52,482 bases of DNA from positions 1 to 52,482 of the forward strand of contig CAZKMM010000001.1 of assembly GCA_964553915.1 (NCBI GenBank). The letters are read 5' to 3'. The notes under the pieces were generated by a model. It did not search any database and had not been told where the DNA came from. It worked only from the letters and a program-made list of their open reading frames with translations. Shown here in pieces: positions 15,271 through 24,887 of the stretch (its first letter is position 1; each line of letters starts with the position of its first letter). A program made the translations under genes and the position numbers. Source of the stretch: CAZKMM01 sp964553915. Lineage in GTDB: Bacteria > RBG-13-61-14 > DRUE01.

Positions 15271-17668
15271 TCTCCCAGATATTTTCCCCTTCATCTAAAA
15301 CCGTTTTTATTTCCAGAATTTTTTTCTCCTTAATAATCTTTGCAGGAATCTTTTTCTGGTTGTGGTGAATTTCTCCGGGCAAATCCTTCAGATGAAACCG
15401 AAGCAGGCAGGAACGGGGCTTGAGCTCCATCTTGCCTTCCCGGGCAGATATGAGAAATTGATGCCCCTTTTCCGTTTTCTTTAGAATCAGCTTCCGCAGA
15501 GAATAAACACCTTTTTCATAATCTGGGCTTATCCCGTCATCTTCATAAAGAATAAATTCTCCCTGCCGGTCTCCAGGATAAAGCTCAAAAATCAGCTCCT
15601 GCCAGGGAATTTTTAAAACCGGCTCTGGTTGAAAAATCAGGATTCCTCCCTCACGAACCAGCATTGGCAAAGCAGAAAGTTCTGCCTCCAGCTCAATCCA
15701 GCCCGGTCCATAAAATGATAAATCCTGCCAGAAATCTATCCATCTTCCCTCAGGCAGATAAACCTTTCTTTTTCGCTCACCCTGCTCCACCACCGGGGCA
15801 AGCAAAAGGGAATCTCCGGTCAGCAATTGGTCTTTAATCTTTTTGGCTTGAACATCAAAGGGAAACTCTAAAAAGAGCGGTCGCCAGATGGGAAGACCGG
15901 TTTGATAAGCCAGCCAGAACAAAGAATAAAGCGTGGGCATAAACCGATAGCGGAGCTTTAAATACTTCCGGGCAATATTTAAAACCTCCTCGCCAAATTG
16001 ATATGGTTCCTGAGCCCGGGTTTTAATCGCGGTATGATTTCGGCAGAAAGGATAAAATGCTCCCAGCTCTATCCAGCGAGCAAATAGCTCCGGAGAGCAG
16101 TTTAAAGCAAAGCCTCCTATATCTGCTCCGGAAAAGCTCACGCCACAAAGCCCCAGACTAACAATCTGAGCTATGCTGGAGGCAAGATATCCAAACTGGC
16201 TGAGATTATCCCCGGTCCATATCCCGGCATATCTTTGTATCCCGGCAAAACCGCTTCTGCTTAATATAAAATGCCTTTTCCCCGGCTTGAACTTCTGAAA
16301 AGCCCGAAGTGTTGCCTGAGCCTGTTTTTGCCCATAAAGATTCCGGCAATAAGAATGAGCCACCTTCTGATTATTTATCCTGTGATACATTTTAGGATTT
16401 TCCTCGCCCCGAAGAGGAATAACCAGGTCTTTAAACCTCAATTCGCTTTTCCAGAAGCTCGGCTCATTCATATCGTTCCAGATGCCCTCTATCCCCTGCT
16501 CAAACAAAAATTTATGCTCATCTGCCCAGAATTCCTGTGCCTCAGGCTGGAAAAAATCTGGAAAAACACTTACCCCGGGCCAGAGCTTTGCCCGATATTC
16601 CCTGCCTTTCTCATCAGCAGATAAAATTCCTTTTCCCCGAGTCCTTTGGTAGGGCAAATAACCAGCATCCACTTTTAAGCCCGGGTCAACTATCGCCACC
16701 AGATATATCCCCTTTTCTTTTAATCTATCGCTTAATCCTTTTAAATCCGGAAAGCGATTTTTATCCACAGTAAAAACCTTGAAATCCTGCATATAATGGA
16801 TGTCTAAATGAATGGCACTTAAAGGAAGGTCATTCTTCTCAAATTCTTCTACCAGCTCCTCAATCTCCATCTGAGAAAAGTAGGAATAACGAGATTGATG
16901 ATACCCTAATGCCCAGAGAGGTGGTAAATAACTGGTGCCTACTAATTGAACATAAAGCTTAATTAAACCCTTAAGTGAGGGACCATAAAGAAAATAAAAA
17001 TCCAGCTCCTCTCCTCTGCCATAAATGCTGAACAGAGAAGAAAACCGCCTTCCCAGGTCAAGTTGAAGCCAGCCAGGATGGTCAAAAAACCAGCCGGTTG
17101 CCAGCCCACCCCGAAGCGAGATTAAAAAAGGAATTGAAGTGTATCTCGGGTCTTTTTTAAATCTCCTCCATCCAACATCCCGATTCCAGAAAGTCCAGAC
17201 CTTCCCCCTCCGATTAAGAGAACCATATTTATCTCCCAGACCATAAAATTCCTCTTCCGGGGAAATGTAGCGGTGAAGCTGAAATTCACCGGGAGCAAAC
17301 CTCACCCCGGCTCCGGGAAAATCCTGGCTTAATAATTTCCCTTCCTGGTCATAGATTTCAAACCGAAATTCTCCTTCGGGAATAATTACCCGGAGCTGAG
17401 AGGTGGAGATAATCAACCGCTCCGGCTCATTTTTGACCTGAAAATCTGCCCCGGGCTTTAAAATTACCGCATCCGAGATTTTTTCCTCCCACTCAGATTT
17501 AGAAGTAAGCCGAAAGCGGAAAATTCTTTTATCTATCGCCTCAATCAGCGCTCTTCCAGAAAAATAACCAAGTTCCAGTCCAAAATCCTTCTGCTCAACC
17601 GCTTCCAGCCCTAAAAAAGGCTGAGAGAAAATTCTCTTATCTTTCCGATTTAATCTTATCCTGACCAT
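15260..17668 (-). CDS. Glycoside hydrolase family 31 alpha-glucosidase-like enzyme
   Basis: The most likely start is ATG at 17668 (802 residues); a TTG at 17695 would add nine. No strong Shine-Dalgarno supports either. The GH31 nucleophile lies in GIWNDMNEPS (Asp399 in this numbering) and the acid/base in IWTGDN (Asp487). An N-terminal beta-sandwich, the (beta/alpha)8 barrel and C-terminal beta domains fit the family length. There is no signal peptide, so it should be cytoplasmic. Alpha-glucosidase is the default, but alpha-xylosidase or related activity cannot be separated by eye. The start overlaps the end of the upstream reductase gene. Confidence 0.9.
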   Translation of the reverse strand: MVRIRLNRKDKRIFSQPFLGLEAVEQKDFGLELGYFSGRALIEAIDKRIFRFRLTSKSEWEEKISDAVILKPGADFQVKNEPERLIISTSQLRVIIPEGEFRFEIYDQEGKLLSQDFPGAGVRFAPGEFQLHRYISPEEEFYGLGDKYGSLNRRGKVWTFWNRDVGWRRFKKDPRYTSIPFLISLRGGLATGWFFDHPGWLQLDLGRRFSSLFSIYGRGEELDFYFLYGPSLKGLIKLYVQLVGTSYLPPLWALGYHQSRYSYFSQMEIEELVEEFEKNDLPLSAIHLDIHYMQDFKVFTVDKNRFPDLKGLSDRLKEKGIYLVAIVDPGLKVDAGYLPYQRTRGKGILSADEKGREYRAKLWPGVSVFPDFFQPEAQEFWADEHKFLFEQGIEGIWNDMNEPSFWKSELRFKDLVIPLRGEENPKMYHRINNQKVAHSYCRNLYGQKQAQATLRAFQKFKPGKRHFILSRSGFAGIQRYAGIWTGDNLSQFGYLASSIAQIVSLGLCGVSFSGADIGGFALNCSPELFARWIELGAFYPFCRNHTAIKTRAQEPYQFGEEVLNIARKYLKLRYRFMPTLYSLFWLAYQTGLPIWRPLFLEFPFDVQAKKIKDQLLTGDSLLLAPVVEQGERKRKVYLPEGRWIDFWQDLSFYGPGWIELEAELSALPMLVREGGILIFQPEPVLKIPWQELIFELYPGDRQGEFILYEDDGISPDYEKGVYSLRKLILKKTEKGHQFLISAREGKMELKPRSCLLRFHLKDLPGEIHHNQKKIPAKIIKEKKILEIKTVLDEGENIWEIIY

Positions 17669-18845
17669 AACAGCGCAACGGTTTTTCTCTGGCAATTAAA
17701 ATAAAACATCGGTTGCAGTTTAAACAACTGGCAGGAGAGGTATCTCCGCTTAAAATTTTTTGGGGAAAATCCGGCTGGCGAATCAGGGGTCTTCCCAGAG
17801 CAACCAAATCCGCACTTCCCTCTCTTAATATCTCTTCCATCACTAAAGGAGTGCGAATTCCTCCCACCAAGATTAAGGGAATTTTTATTCTTGGTTTTAT
17901 TTTTCGGGCGTTTTCCAGAAAATATGCCTCCTGGAACTGGAATCTCTTTCTCATTGCCCGAATAATCAATTTATAGCGAAATCGCTTAAAACCTCTGATT
18001 CCTTCCAGAACCTCCTCCTCGGGAATATCTCCCCGGCTGATATTCAAACCGGATTCAAAAGTCCCGCCGGTAAGTTTAATGGCATCAACTCCCAGCTCCT
18101 CCAACCGCTCTACCACCCATCCGCATTCCTCCACACTGAAACCATCTTTAATCTGGTCTTCACTGTTGATTTTGACCAGAAGAGGAAAATCCCTTCCCAC
18201 TTCCTGGCGAATTGCCCTGATTATCTCAAAAAGAAACCGAGACCTTGCTGGTAGGTCTCCACCCCACCGGTCAATTCGTTTATTGGTTCTTCGGGCAAGA
18301 AATTGACTGAGCAAATATCCGTGCCCGGCTAACACCTCTACTCCGTCAAATCCAGCAGATTTTGCCCGACGAGCCCCTAAAGCAAATGCTCTGATGGTTT
18401 CTTCTATCTCTCTTTCGGTCATTGCCCGAGGTATAATCCCGGTCAGGCGGTCTTTAACCGGACTGGGGGCAATTACATCACCACCTACCAGTTCCGGCTG
18501 GGTCTGACGACCGCAGTGATAGATTTGAAGAACTATCTTTGCTCCAAGCTTATGAACCTCCTCTGCCAGACGGGAAAGCCCGGGAATCAGGCTATCATCA
18601 TAAACCCCGATTAAATACCTGACCGACCTGCCATTTCTCTGAACATAGGCTCCTCCAGTGATTAAAAGCCCGGCACCACCCTGAGCCTGCTTTTGATAAA
18701 ATTTAATCAGCTTCTCAGTAACCTCCCCCTGTTCGGTTGCCATATTTTCTACCATTGCAGCTTTGACAATTCGGTTGGGAAGCTGGAGGCTACCAATTTT
18801 TATTGGCTGGGAAATTAAAAGAGAATCAGGGCTGGCTTCTGACAT
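17637..18845 (-). CDS. Old-yellow-enzyme family NAD(P)H:flavin oxidoreductase with Fe-S motif
   Basis: This 402-residue FMN-binding TIM-barrel protein shows typical OYE segments: LPNRIVKAAM near the N-terminus, GAKIVLQIYHCGRQ, FDGVEVLAGHGYLLSQFL and DRWGG. The C-terminus carries SCLNCNRC followed by PLRCY, the four-cysteine [4Fe-4S] motif of the 2,4-dienoyl-CoA reductase/trimethylamine dehydrogenase branch. The protein stops shortly after it, so the extra FAD/NAD(P) domains of those larger enzymes are absent. An ene-reductase using low-potential electrons is plausible; the substrate is unknown. GAGGT precedes the ATG. Confidence 0.88.
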   Translation of the reverse strand: MSEASPDSLLISQPIKIGSLQLPNRIVKAAMVENMATEQGEVTEKLIKFYQKQAQGGAGLLITGGAYVQRNGRSVRYLIGVYDDSLIPGLSRLAEEVHKLGAKIVLQIYHCGRQTQPELVGGDVIAPSPVKDRLTGIIPRAMTEREIEETIRAFALGARRAKSAGFDGVEVLAGHGYLLSQFLARRTNKRIDRWGGDLPARSRFLFEIIRAIRQEVGRDFPLLVKINSEDQIKDGFSVEECGWVVERLEELGVDAIKLTGGTFESGLNISRGDIPEEEVLEGIRGFKRFRYKLIIRAMRKRFQFQEAYFLENARKIKPRIKIPLILVGGIRTPLVMEEILREGSADLVALGRPLIRQPDFPQKILSGDTSPASCLNCNRCFILIAREKPLRCYGQDKIKSER

Positions 18846-18899
18846 TGTTGACCTCGCTTTCAGGAGAAAAGAATTTCAGGCTAAAAACCAGATACCCGT

Positions 18900-20156
18900 T
18901 CAAGTACCCAGCTCCCAGCTGGAAAGATATTTCTTTTGCTCAGGAGTAAGCCGGTCTATTTTTATCCCCATACTTTTCAGCTTGAGCCGGGCAATCTCCC
19001 GGTCTATCTCGCCGGGAACACCATAAACCTCTTTTTCCAGCTTCTTTCCTTCCCTGACCAGATACCGCACTGCCAGTGCCTGATTGGCAAAGCTCATATC
19101 CATTACCACCGAAGGATGCCCCTCGGCTGAAGCAAGATTGATTAATCTACCCTCCCCTAAAAGATAAATTCTTCTGCCATCTCTTAACTGATATTCATCA
19201 ACAAAGGGACGAATTCTTCTGGTCCGGCGGGAAAGCCTTTTTAGAGCCTTTTTATTTATCTCCACATCAAAATGACCGCTATTAGCTAAAACCGCACCGT
19301 CCTTCATTAGTTTCAGGGCCGGCTCATCAATCGCATTAATATCTCCGGTGACCGTGACGAAAATATCTCCCTGCCGAGCCGCCTCCCTTACCGGCATTAC
19401 CCGAAATCCATCCATCACCGCTTCCAGTGCCCGTAGCGGGTCCACCTCGCAAATAATCACATTTGCTCCCATTCCCCGGGCACGATTTGCCACTCCTCTT
19501 CCACACTGTCCATAGCCGACCACCACAAAATTTTTTCCAGCAAGGAGAATATTGGTGGCACGAAGAATTCCATCAATTGTGCTCTGCCCGGTTCCATAGC
19601 GGTTATCAAAAAAGTGTTTGGTCTGAGCATCGTTCACCGCGATTACCGGGAAGAGAAGTTTTTTTTGCTCCGCCAGACTTCGGAGACGAATCACCCCGGT
19701 GGTGGTTTCTTCGGTTCCACCCAGCATCCCTTGTGCCAGCTTCCGGCGCTGGCTGTGAATTGTCCCCACCAGGTCCGCACCATCATCCATAGTAATATGA
19801 GGCTTTATATCCAGAACAGAATTTATGTGCTGGTAATAAGTTTTTCGGTCCTCACCTTTGATGGCAAAAACGCTTATCCCCAGCTTCTTTACCAGCCAGC
19901 TGGCAACATCATCCTGGGTGCTGAGGGGATTACTGGCACAGAGAGCAAGCTGGGCGCCCCCTGCTTTTAAAGTCTTCATCAAAACCGCGGTCTCCGTCGT
20001 GACATGAAGACAGGCTCCAATCCGAATTCCCTTTAAAGGTTTCTCCTTTTCAAAACGCTTGCGAATTAATCCCAGAACCGGCATCTGCCTTTCCGCCCAT
20101 TCAACTCTTCCTTCTCCCGGCTTTGCCAGACTCAAATCACGAACATCATATTTCAT
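18900..20156 (-). CDS. ahcY: S-adenosylhomocysteine hydrolase
   Basis: This NAD-dependent enzyme splits S-adenosylhomocysteine into adenosine and homocysteine and so recycles the product of methylation. It is 418 residues, the size of the shorter bacterial/archaeal form that lacks the plant/proteobacterial insertion. Visible motifs are HVTTETAVL, CASNPLSTQDD, TGQSTIDG and the NAD-binding GYGQCGRGVA. It lies 18 bases downstream of metK, giving a two-gene methyl-cycle unit. GGAGGTGA precedes the ATG. Confidence 0.95.
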   Translation of the reverse strand: MKYDVRDLSLAKPGEGRVEWAERQMPVLGLIRKRFEKEKPLKGIRIGACLHVTTETAVLMKTLKAGGAQLALCASNPLSTQDDVASWLVKKLGISVFAIKGEDRKTYYQHINSVLDIKPHITMDDGADLVGTIHSQRRKLAQGMLGGTEETTTGVIRLRSLAEQKKLLFPVIAVNDAQTKHFFDNRYGTGQSTIDGILRATNILLAGKNFVVVGYGQCGRGVANRARGMGANVIICEVDPLRALEAVMDGFRVMPVREAARQGDIFVTVTGDINAIDEPALKLMKDGAVLANSGHFDVEINKKALKRLSRRTRRIRPFVDEYQLRDGRRIYLLGEGRLINLASAEGHPSVVMDMSFANQALAVRYLVREGKKLEKEVYGVPGEIDREIARLKLKSMGIKIDRLTPEQKKYLSSWELGT

Positions 20157-20174
20157 CCTTCACCTCCAGAAAAT

Positions 20175-21347
20175 TTATCCTGCCAGCACCTCTTTTAATT
20201 TTTGGGCAAGGTCGGTTTTTTCCCAGCTAAATTCCGCTCCAGAACGACCAAAATGACCATAAGCCGCGGTTTTCTCATAAATAGGTCGGAGCAGGTTTAA
20301 ATGCTCAATAATCTCCCGGGGACGGAGAGGAAAAACCTTTCTTACCGCCCGGGCGAGCTTTTCTTCTGAAACCTTGCTGGTGCCAAAGGTCTGAATCTCA
20401 ATCATAACCGAAACCGGCTCTGCCACGCCAATCGCGTAAGCAAGCTGAACCTCACAGCGATTTGCCAGTCTGGCTTTAACAATGTTTTTAGCAATATAAC
20501 GAGCCATATAAGCTGCGCTCCGGTCCACCTTGCTCGGGTCTTTTCCGGAAAAACATCCTCCACCGTGTCTTCCCATTCCTCCATAGGTATCAACAATAAT
20601 CTTTCTCCCGGTCAAGCCAGTATCTGCCCAGGGACCGCCTTTTTCAAATCTCCCGGTAGGATTAATGTAATATTTAACCCGGGGGCTGAGATATTTTTTC
20701 GGGATAACTTTCTTTATCACCTCTTCAATAATTCCCTCTTCCAGGCTCTTTTGCTTTACCTCCGGGGTATGCTGAGCCGCAATAACTACCGCGGTAACTT
20801 CCTGGGGACGATAATCTTTATATCTGACCGTCACCTGGCTTTTTCCATCCGGACGAAGAAAATTTAAGATGCCTTTCTTTCTTACCTCTGCTAATCTTCG
20901 GGTAAGACGATGAGCAAACATAATGGGCATTGGCATTAGCTCCGGAGTTTCATCACAGGCATAGCCGAACATCATTCCCTGGTCGCCAGCTCCCTGAGTT
21001 TTTTTATTTTTCTTTACCACTCCCCGACGGATATCCGGAGATTGCTCATGAACAAAGGTAAGGATAGAACAGCCCTTATAATCAAATCCTACCTCCGGGT
21101 CATCATAACCAATTCTTTTAATCACCTTCCGGGCAACTTCCGGAATGGCTACCCGGCTGAACCCCTCGCTGGTAATCTCTCCGGCGATGAGTACCGTGTT
21201 AGTTGTAACCAGGGTCTCGCAGGCAACTTTTGATTCCGGGTCCCAGTTGATCATTGCATCCAGCACCGCATCAGAAATCTGGTCAGCAATTTTATCCGGA
21301 TGCCCCTCGGTAACAGACTCACTGCTAAACAAAAATTCCCTGCTCAC
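20175..21347 (-). CDS. metK: S-adenosylmethionine synthetase
   Basis: MetK makes SAM from methionine and ATP. Its 390 residues match the family. Motifs include SVTEGHPDKIADQISDAVLD at the N-terminus, GAGDQGMMFGYA, and the P-loop-like glycine-rich stretch GGMGRHGGGCFSGKD. The start is GTG at 21347 with GGAGG 8 bases upstream. I saw no SAM riboswitch in the short gap to ptsI. It pairs with ahcY downstream. Confidence 0.96.
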   Translation of the reverse strand: MSREFLFSSESVTEGHPDKIADQISDAVLDAMINWDPESKVACETLVTTNTVLIAGEITSEGFSRVAIPEVARKVIKRIGYDDPEVGFDYKGCSILTFVHEQSPDIRRGVVKKNKKTQGAGDQGMMFGYACDETPELMPMPIMFAHRLTRRLAEVRKKGILNFLRPDGKSQVTVRYKDYRPQEVTAVVIAAQHTPEVKQKSLEEGIIEEVIKKVIPKKYLSPRVKYYINPTGRFEKGGPWADTGLTGRKIIVDTYGGMGRHGGGCFSGKDPSKVDRSAAYMARYIAKNIVKARLANRCEVQLAYAIGVAEPVSVMIEIQTFGTSKVSEEKLARAVRKVFPLRPREIIEHLNLLRPIYEKTAAYGHFGRSGAEFSWEKTDLAQKLKEVLAG

Positions 21348-21375
21348 CTCTTTACCCTCCTCAAATTTAAATTTT

Positions 21376-23199
21376 TTAAACCTGGTCTTCTCTCTGACAA
21401 ATAAACTTTTGGTCTGAAGTGGCTGATTTTTTTATCCCAAAACTATAAATCTCTTTCCATTCTTTTTCAATCTGGCTCTGGAGAAAATCCTTGACCTGTT
21501 GAGCGGTAGAGAATTTTAGTAATTCCTCTACCATTGGTTCAAGCTCGCTGGCTTTTAATCCCCGAAGCACCCTTCTTACCCTGGGAATCAGCCGGGCAGG
21601 CATACTCAACTGGTCCAGACCCAAACCTACCAAAACTGGCAGATAAAAAACATCTCCTGCCATTTCCCCGCACATTGCCACTCTGATCCCGGCTTGATGA
21701 GCGCAATCCACGGTATGCTTGACCATCTTTAAAATAGAAGGATGCAGAGGCTGGTAAAGATAAGACACATATTCATTCACCCGGTCAATAGCAAGAACAT
21801 ATTGAATCAAATCATTGGTGCCAATGCTGAAAAAATCCACCTCCTCTGCCAGCTGGTCTGCAAGCATCACCGCGCTGGGAACTTCTATCATTATTCCCAC
21901 CGGAATTTCGGGATTAAATTTAATACCTTCCCGGTCCAGTTCCTCCATTGCTTCCTGAAGAATTCTTTTTGCTTCCCGAACCTCTTCCAGTCCAGAAATT
22001 AAGGGGAACATTATTTCAACTTTTCCAAAGGCACTTGCCCGAAGAATTCCTCTTAACTGGGTTTTAAAAATTTCCGGTCTTTTCAGGCAGAAACGAATTG
22101 CCCGCAAACCAAGGGCAGGATTCATTTCTTCCGCCAGCTCCAGTTGACTGGCAAATTTATCTCCCCCCAGGTCAAAAGTGCGGATGGTTGCCTGATAAGG
22201 AGCAACCGCCTCTGCCAGCTTGCGATAGTTTTCAAAATGGTCTTCTTCATCAGGAAGTCGCTCCCGGTCCAGATAAAGGTATTCTGTGCGATAAAGCCCA
22301 ACCCCTTCCGCTCCGTATTTCTTGAGGATGTTTATCTCTGCCAGAACCTCCAGATTGGCAGAAAGCTGAATCTTTCTCCCATCTTTTGTCACGCTTGGAG
22401 GAGTGGCATATTCTTGAAGAAAAATCCGAATATTCTCCAGCTCTGCTTTTCGCTCCTGGTAGCGGGCACAAAAATCCGAAGCAGGATTGATAATAACTTC
22501 CCCTGCCCCACCATCCACAATCAGAATATCTCCATCCCCCACCAGCTCGGTAATTCTCTCCAAGCCTACCACCGCAGGAATCTCTAACGAACGAGCTACA
22601 ATCGCGGTATGGGAGGTGCGACTGCCCACATCTGTAGCGAACCCCAGCACCTTGGAAAAAATCATCCTCGCGGTCTGGTCCGGGCGAAGGTCCGGAGCCA
22701 CCACAATCACTGGCTCGGTAATTTGAGAAAAATCCAGCTCTTTATACCCCACCAGTTTATCTAAAAGCCTCTGCCCCACCAGTTCAATATCTCTTCCTCT
22801 TTCTCTCAGGTAGGGGTCACGCAAAGAGGCAAAAACCTTAAGCCAATCATCTATCACCTTGCGGATTGCCCACTCACAATTAATCTGCTCAGTCCGTATC
22901 CTCTCTTTTACCTCCTCCCAGAGAGTCTGGTCCTTCATAATTAAAAGATGAGCCTCAACAATTAAAAATGGCTCCCGATGTTTATGTTTATCTAGGTCTT
23001 GTTTTAATTCCTCCAGCTCCTTGATTATCTCGCTAACCGTCTGGTCTAAACGGGTTATTTCTCCATCTATCTCCGAGTCACTCAGCTTTCGCTTGGGAAT
23101 TGGAGAAAGGGCAGTCCTTAAAACATAAGCCGGACCGGCAACAATTCCCTCACTGGCAGGTATCCCTTTTAGTTTGAGATTGACTGGTTTTTCCTCCAT
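21376..23199 (-). CDS. ptsI: PTS enzyme I
   Basis: Enzyme I takes phosphate from phosphoenolpyruvate and passes it to HPr. At 607 residues it is slightly longer than usual (about 575). The phosphohistidine site lies in SRTSHTAIVARS. The PEP-binding domain shows GVGLYRTEYLYL, MFPLISG, IEVPSAV and the C-terminal MCGEMAGD. The start abuts the HPr stop. No EIIB or EIIC transporter is in the window, so this looks like a mainly regulatory PTS acting with HPr, HprK and two EIIA proteins. Confidence 0.95.
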   Translation of the reverse strand: MEEKPVNLKLKGIPASEGIVAGPAYVLRTALSPIPKRKLSDSEIDGEITRLDQTVSEIIKELEELKQDLDKHKHREPFLIVEAHLLIMKDQTLWEEVKERIRTEQINCEWAIRKVIDDWLKVFASLRDPYLRERGRDIELVGQRLLDKLVGYKELDFSQITEPVIVVAPDLRPDQTARMIFSKVLGFATDVGSRTSHTAIVARSLEIPAVVGLERITELVGDGDILIVDGGAGEVIINPASDFCARYQERKAELENIRIFLQEYATPPSVTKDGRKIQLSANLEVLAEINILKKYGAEGVGLYRTEYLYLDRERLPDEEDHFENYRKLAEAVAPYQATIRTFDLGGDKFASQLELAEEMNPALGLRAIRFCLKRPEIFKTQLRGILRASAFGKVEIMFPLISGLEEVREAKRILQEAMEELDREGIKFNPEIPVGIMIEVPSAVMLADQLAEEVDFFSIGTNDLIQYVLAIDRVNEYVSYLYQPLHPSILKMVKHTVDCAHQAGIRVAMCGEMAGDVFYLPVLVGLGLDQLSMPARLIPRVRRVLRGLKASELEPMVEELLKFSTAQQVKDFLQSQIEKEWKEIYSFGIKKSATSDQKFICQREDQV

Positions 23200-23499
23200 T
23201 TATTCTTCCTCACCAAATCGTTCTTCAATTAACTGAGCCAGGGCGTGAATCGCTTCTTCCGCGTCCTCTCCCTGAGCTCGTAAAATTAACTCAGAGCCCT
23301 TGCTCGCTTCTAAAGCCATTAGTCCCAAAATGCTTTTGGCATCTGCCTCAATGTTTCCTTTGACCACCTTTATTTGAGAGTTAAATTGTGCTGCTAAGTT
23401 GCGAAATTTTCCCGCAGCTCGGGCATGCATTCCCAGTCGGTTACAGATTTTAACCTTCCTTTCTACTACCCTCTCGCCCAAACTAACCGCCTTGCTCAT
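23200..23499 (-). CDS. ptsH: PTS phosphocarrier HPr
   Basis: This 99-residue HPr has a ten-residue N-terminal extension. The catalytic histidine is His25 in GMHARAA, and the regulatory serine is Ser56 in AKSILGLM, equivalent to His15 and Ser46 in the classical proteins. The conserved Ser fits the presence of HPr kinase two genes upstream. It lies between the EIIA-Man gene and ptsI with almost no spacing. Confidence 0.95.
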   Translation of the reverse strand: MSKAVSLGERVVERKVKICNRLGMHARAAGKFRNLAAQFNSQIKVVKGNIEADAKSILGLMALEASKGSELILRAQGEDAEEAIHALAQLIEERFGEEE

Positions 23500-23501
23500 C
23501 T

Positions 23502-23906
23502 CTAGACTTTCTTCTTCATTATTTCACTGGCAACCGCAATGTTCTTTCTACCCGCATCCCGAGCCTGGCGAGCAATTTCCTTTAAATCTTTTCCCTGCCT
23601 GCCCACACTGATCTTCAAAAGCATGGGAAGGTTGACCCCACTCACTACTTCTACCTTTTTATCTTGAAGAAAACTCAAACTGACATTGCTTGGAGTTCCT
23701 CCAAATAAATCTGTCAGAATCAAAATCCCATCTCCCTGGTCAACACTGATAATCGCCTGCTCCAGCCTCTCCGCTATGCTCTCCAGTTTCTCCTCCGGGT
23801 CTATGCTGATGGCAATGCAAGCGGGAATTTCCCCCACAATTAAACTTGCCGCTTTTACCAGTTCATCTGCGATTTGACAATGGGTGACAATAACAATCCC
23901 GACCAT
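23502..23906 (-). CDS. PTS mannose-family EIIA protein
   Basis: This 134-residue EIIA of the mannose/fructose type has phospho-acceptor His9 in VTHCQIADEL, where the usual Gly after His is Cys. The core segment DLFGGTPSN is well conserved. It stands alone, without IIB, IIC or IID genes, and so is likely a regulatory phosphoprotein like those found next to hprK in many diderm bacteria. GGAGG precedes the ATG. Confidence 0.9.
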   Translation of the reverse strand: MVGIVIVTHCQIADELVKAASLIVGEIPACIAISIDPEEKLESIAERLEQAIISVDQGDGILILTDLFGGTPSNVSLSFLQDKKVEVVSGVNLPMLLKISVGRQGKDLKEIARQARDAGRKNIAVASEIMKKKV

Positions 23907-23915
23907 TCTTCCTCC

Positions 23916-24884
23916 TTATTCTATCTCCTCACTAAAAGAGCTTTCATCTGCTTCCTTCTGTAAAAGCTCCTCTAAAAGCCGACGCTGAAAATCCCGGGCA
24001 GAATGATAGCCCTTAATCTTTAAAAGCTGATTGCGTGCCGCTACTTCAATAATCGTGGTCAGGTTCCTGCCCGGACGAACCGGGATGGTAAGGTGAGGAA
24101 CCTCCACCCCTAAAATGGTATAGGTTTCTTCTTCTAATCCCAGCCGGTCATAATCCTGGTCCGGCTCCCATTCCACCAGCTCAATTACCAGCTCTATTTT
24201 CTTCCGGTCCCGAATAGAAGCAATCCCGAATAAATCCTTAATATTGATAATTCCCAGCCCCCGAATCTCCATATGGTATTTGATCATCTCCGAACCTTTT
24301 CCGATCAGGGTGCGTTGACCTCGCTTGCGAATCTCCACAATGTCATCCGCAACCAACCGGTGCCCTCTTAAAACCAGGTCAAGAGCGGTTTCGCTTTTCC
24401 CGATTCCGCTCTGACCAAGAATCAAAACTCCAATTCCATAAACATCTATTAAAACTCCGTGAAGGCTAATACTTGGAGAAAGATGCTCTTCTAAAAACTG
24501 ATTAAGCCGAGAAATAAATTCCGCGGTTGCCAGCTCCGTGCTTAAAAGAGGGATTTTTTTCCGAAGAGAAATCCGAACCATCTCCGGATAAGGCTCTATC
24601 CCCCGGGTAATAATTAAACAGGGAAATTCAAAGCTGAACATTTTTTCTAAAACCTTTCTTCGCTCCAGGTCAGAAAGCATATCCAGGTATGCTTTTTCAC
24701 TCCCTCCAAAGATTTGAATCTGGTCCTCAGAAAGCTCAAATTTAATCCCTGCCAGAGTTAAACCAAGTTTGTGCACCTCGCTATCCTTTATCACCCGCTC
24801 CAGCCCTTCTTCACCAGAAATCAGATGAAGCCCCAGCTGATAGCTCTTTTCCTCCAGCAGTCGTGATACCTTTATTCCTTCCAT
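23916..24884 (-). CDS. hprK: HPr kinase/phosphorylase
   Basis: HprK phosphorylates and dephosphorylates HPr on serine in response to ATP, phosphate or metabolites. It is 322 residues. The C-terminal kinase domain holds the Walker A loop GQSGIGKS, the RGHRLVADD segment, and the signature EIRGLGIINI used in phosphorolysis. The N-terminal DRTGG-like domain (about 1-130) is present. No rapZ lies between hprK and the EIIA-Man gene, unlike many proteobacterial versions of this cluster. Confidence 0.95.
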   Translation of the reverse strand: MEGIKVSRLLEEKSYQLGLHLISGEEGLERVIKDSEVHKLGLTLAGIKFELSEDQIQIFGGSEKAYLDMLSDLERRKVLEKMFSFEFPCLIITRGIEPYPEMVRISLRKKIPLLSTELATAEFISRLNQFLEEHLSPSISLHGVLIDVYGIGVLILGQSGIGKSETALDLVLRGHRLVADDIVEIRKRGQRTLIGKGSEMIKYHMEIRGLGIINIKDLFGIASIRDRKKIELVIELVEWEPDQDYDRLGLEEETYTILGVEVPHLTIPVRPGRNLTTIIEVAARNQLLKIKGYHSARDFQRRLLEELLQKEADESSFSEEIE

Positions 24885-24887
24885 CTC

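Noticed and set aside
21348..21375. SAM riboswitch in front of metK/ahcY
   Set aside because: The gap to the upstream ptsI gene is only 28 bases and contains just a ribosome-binding site.
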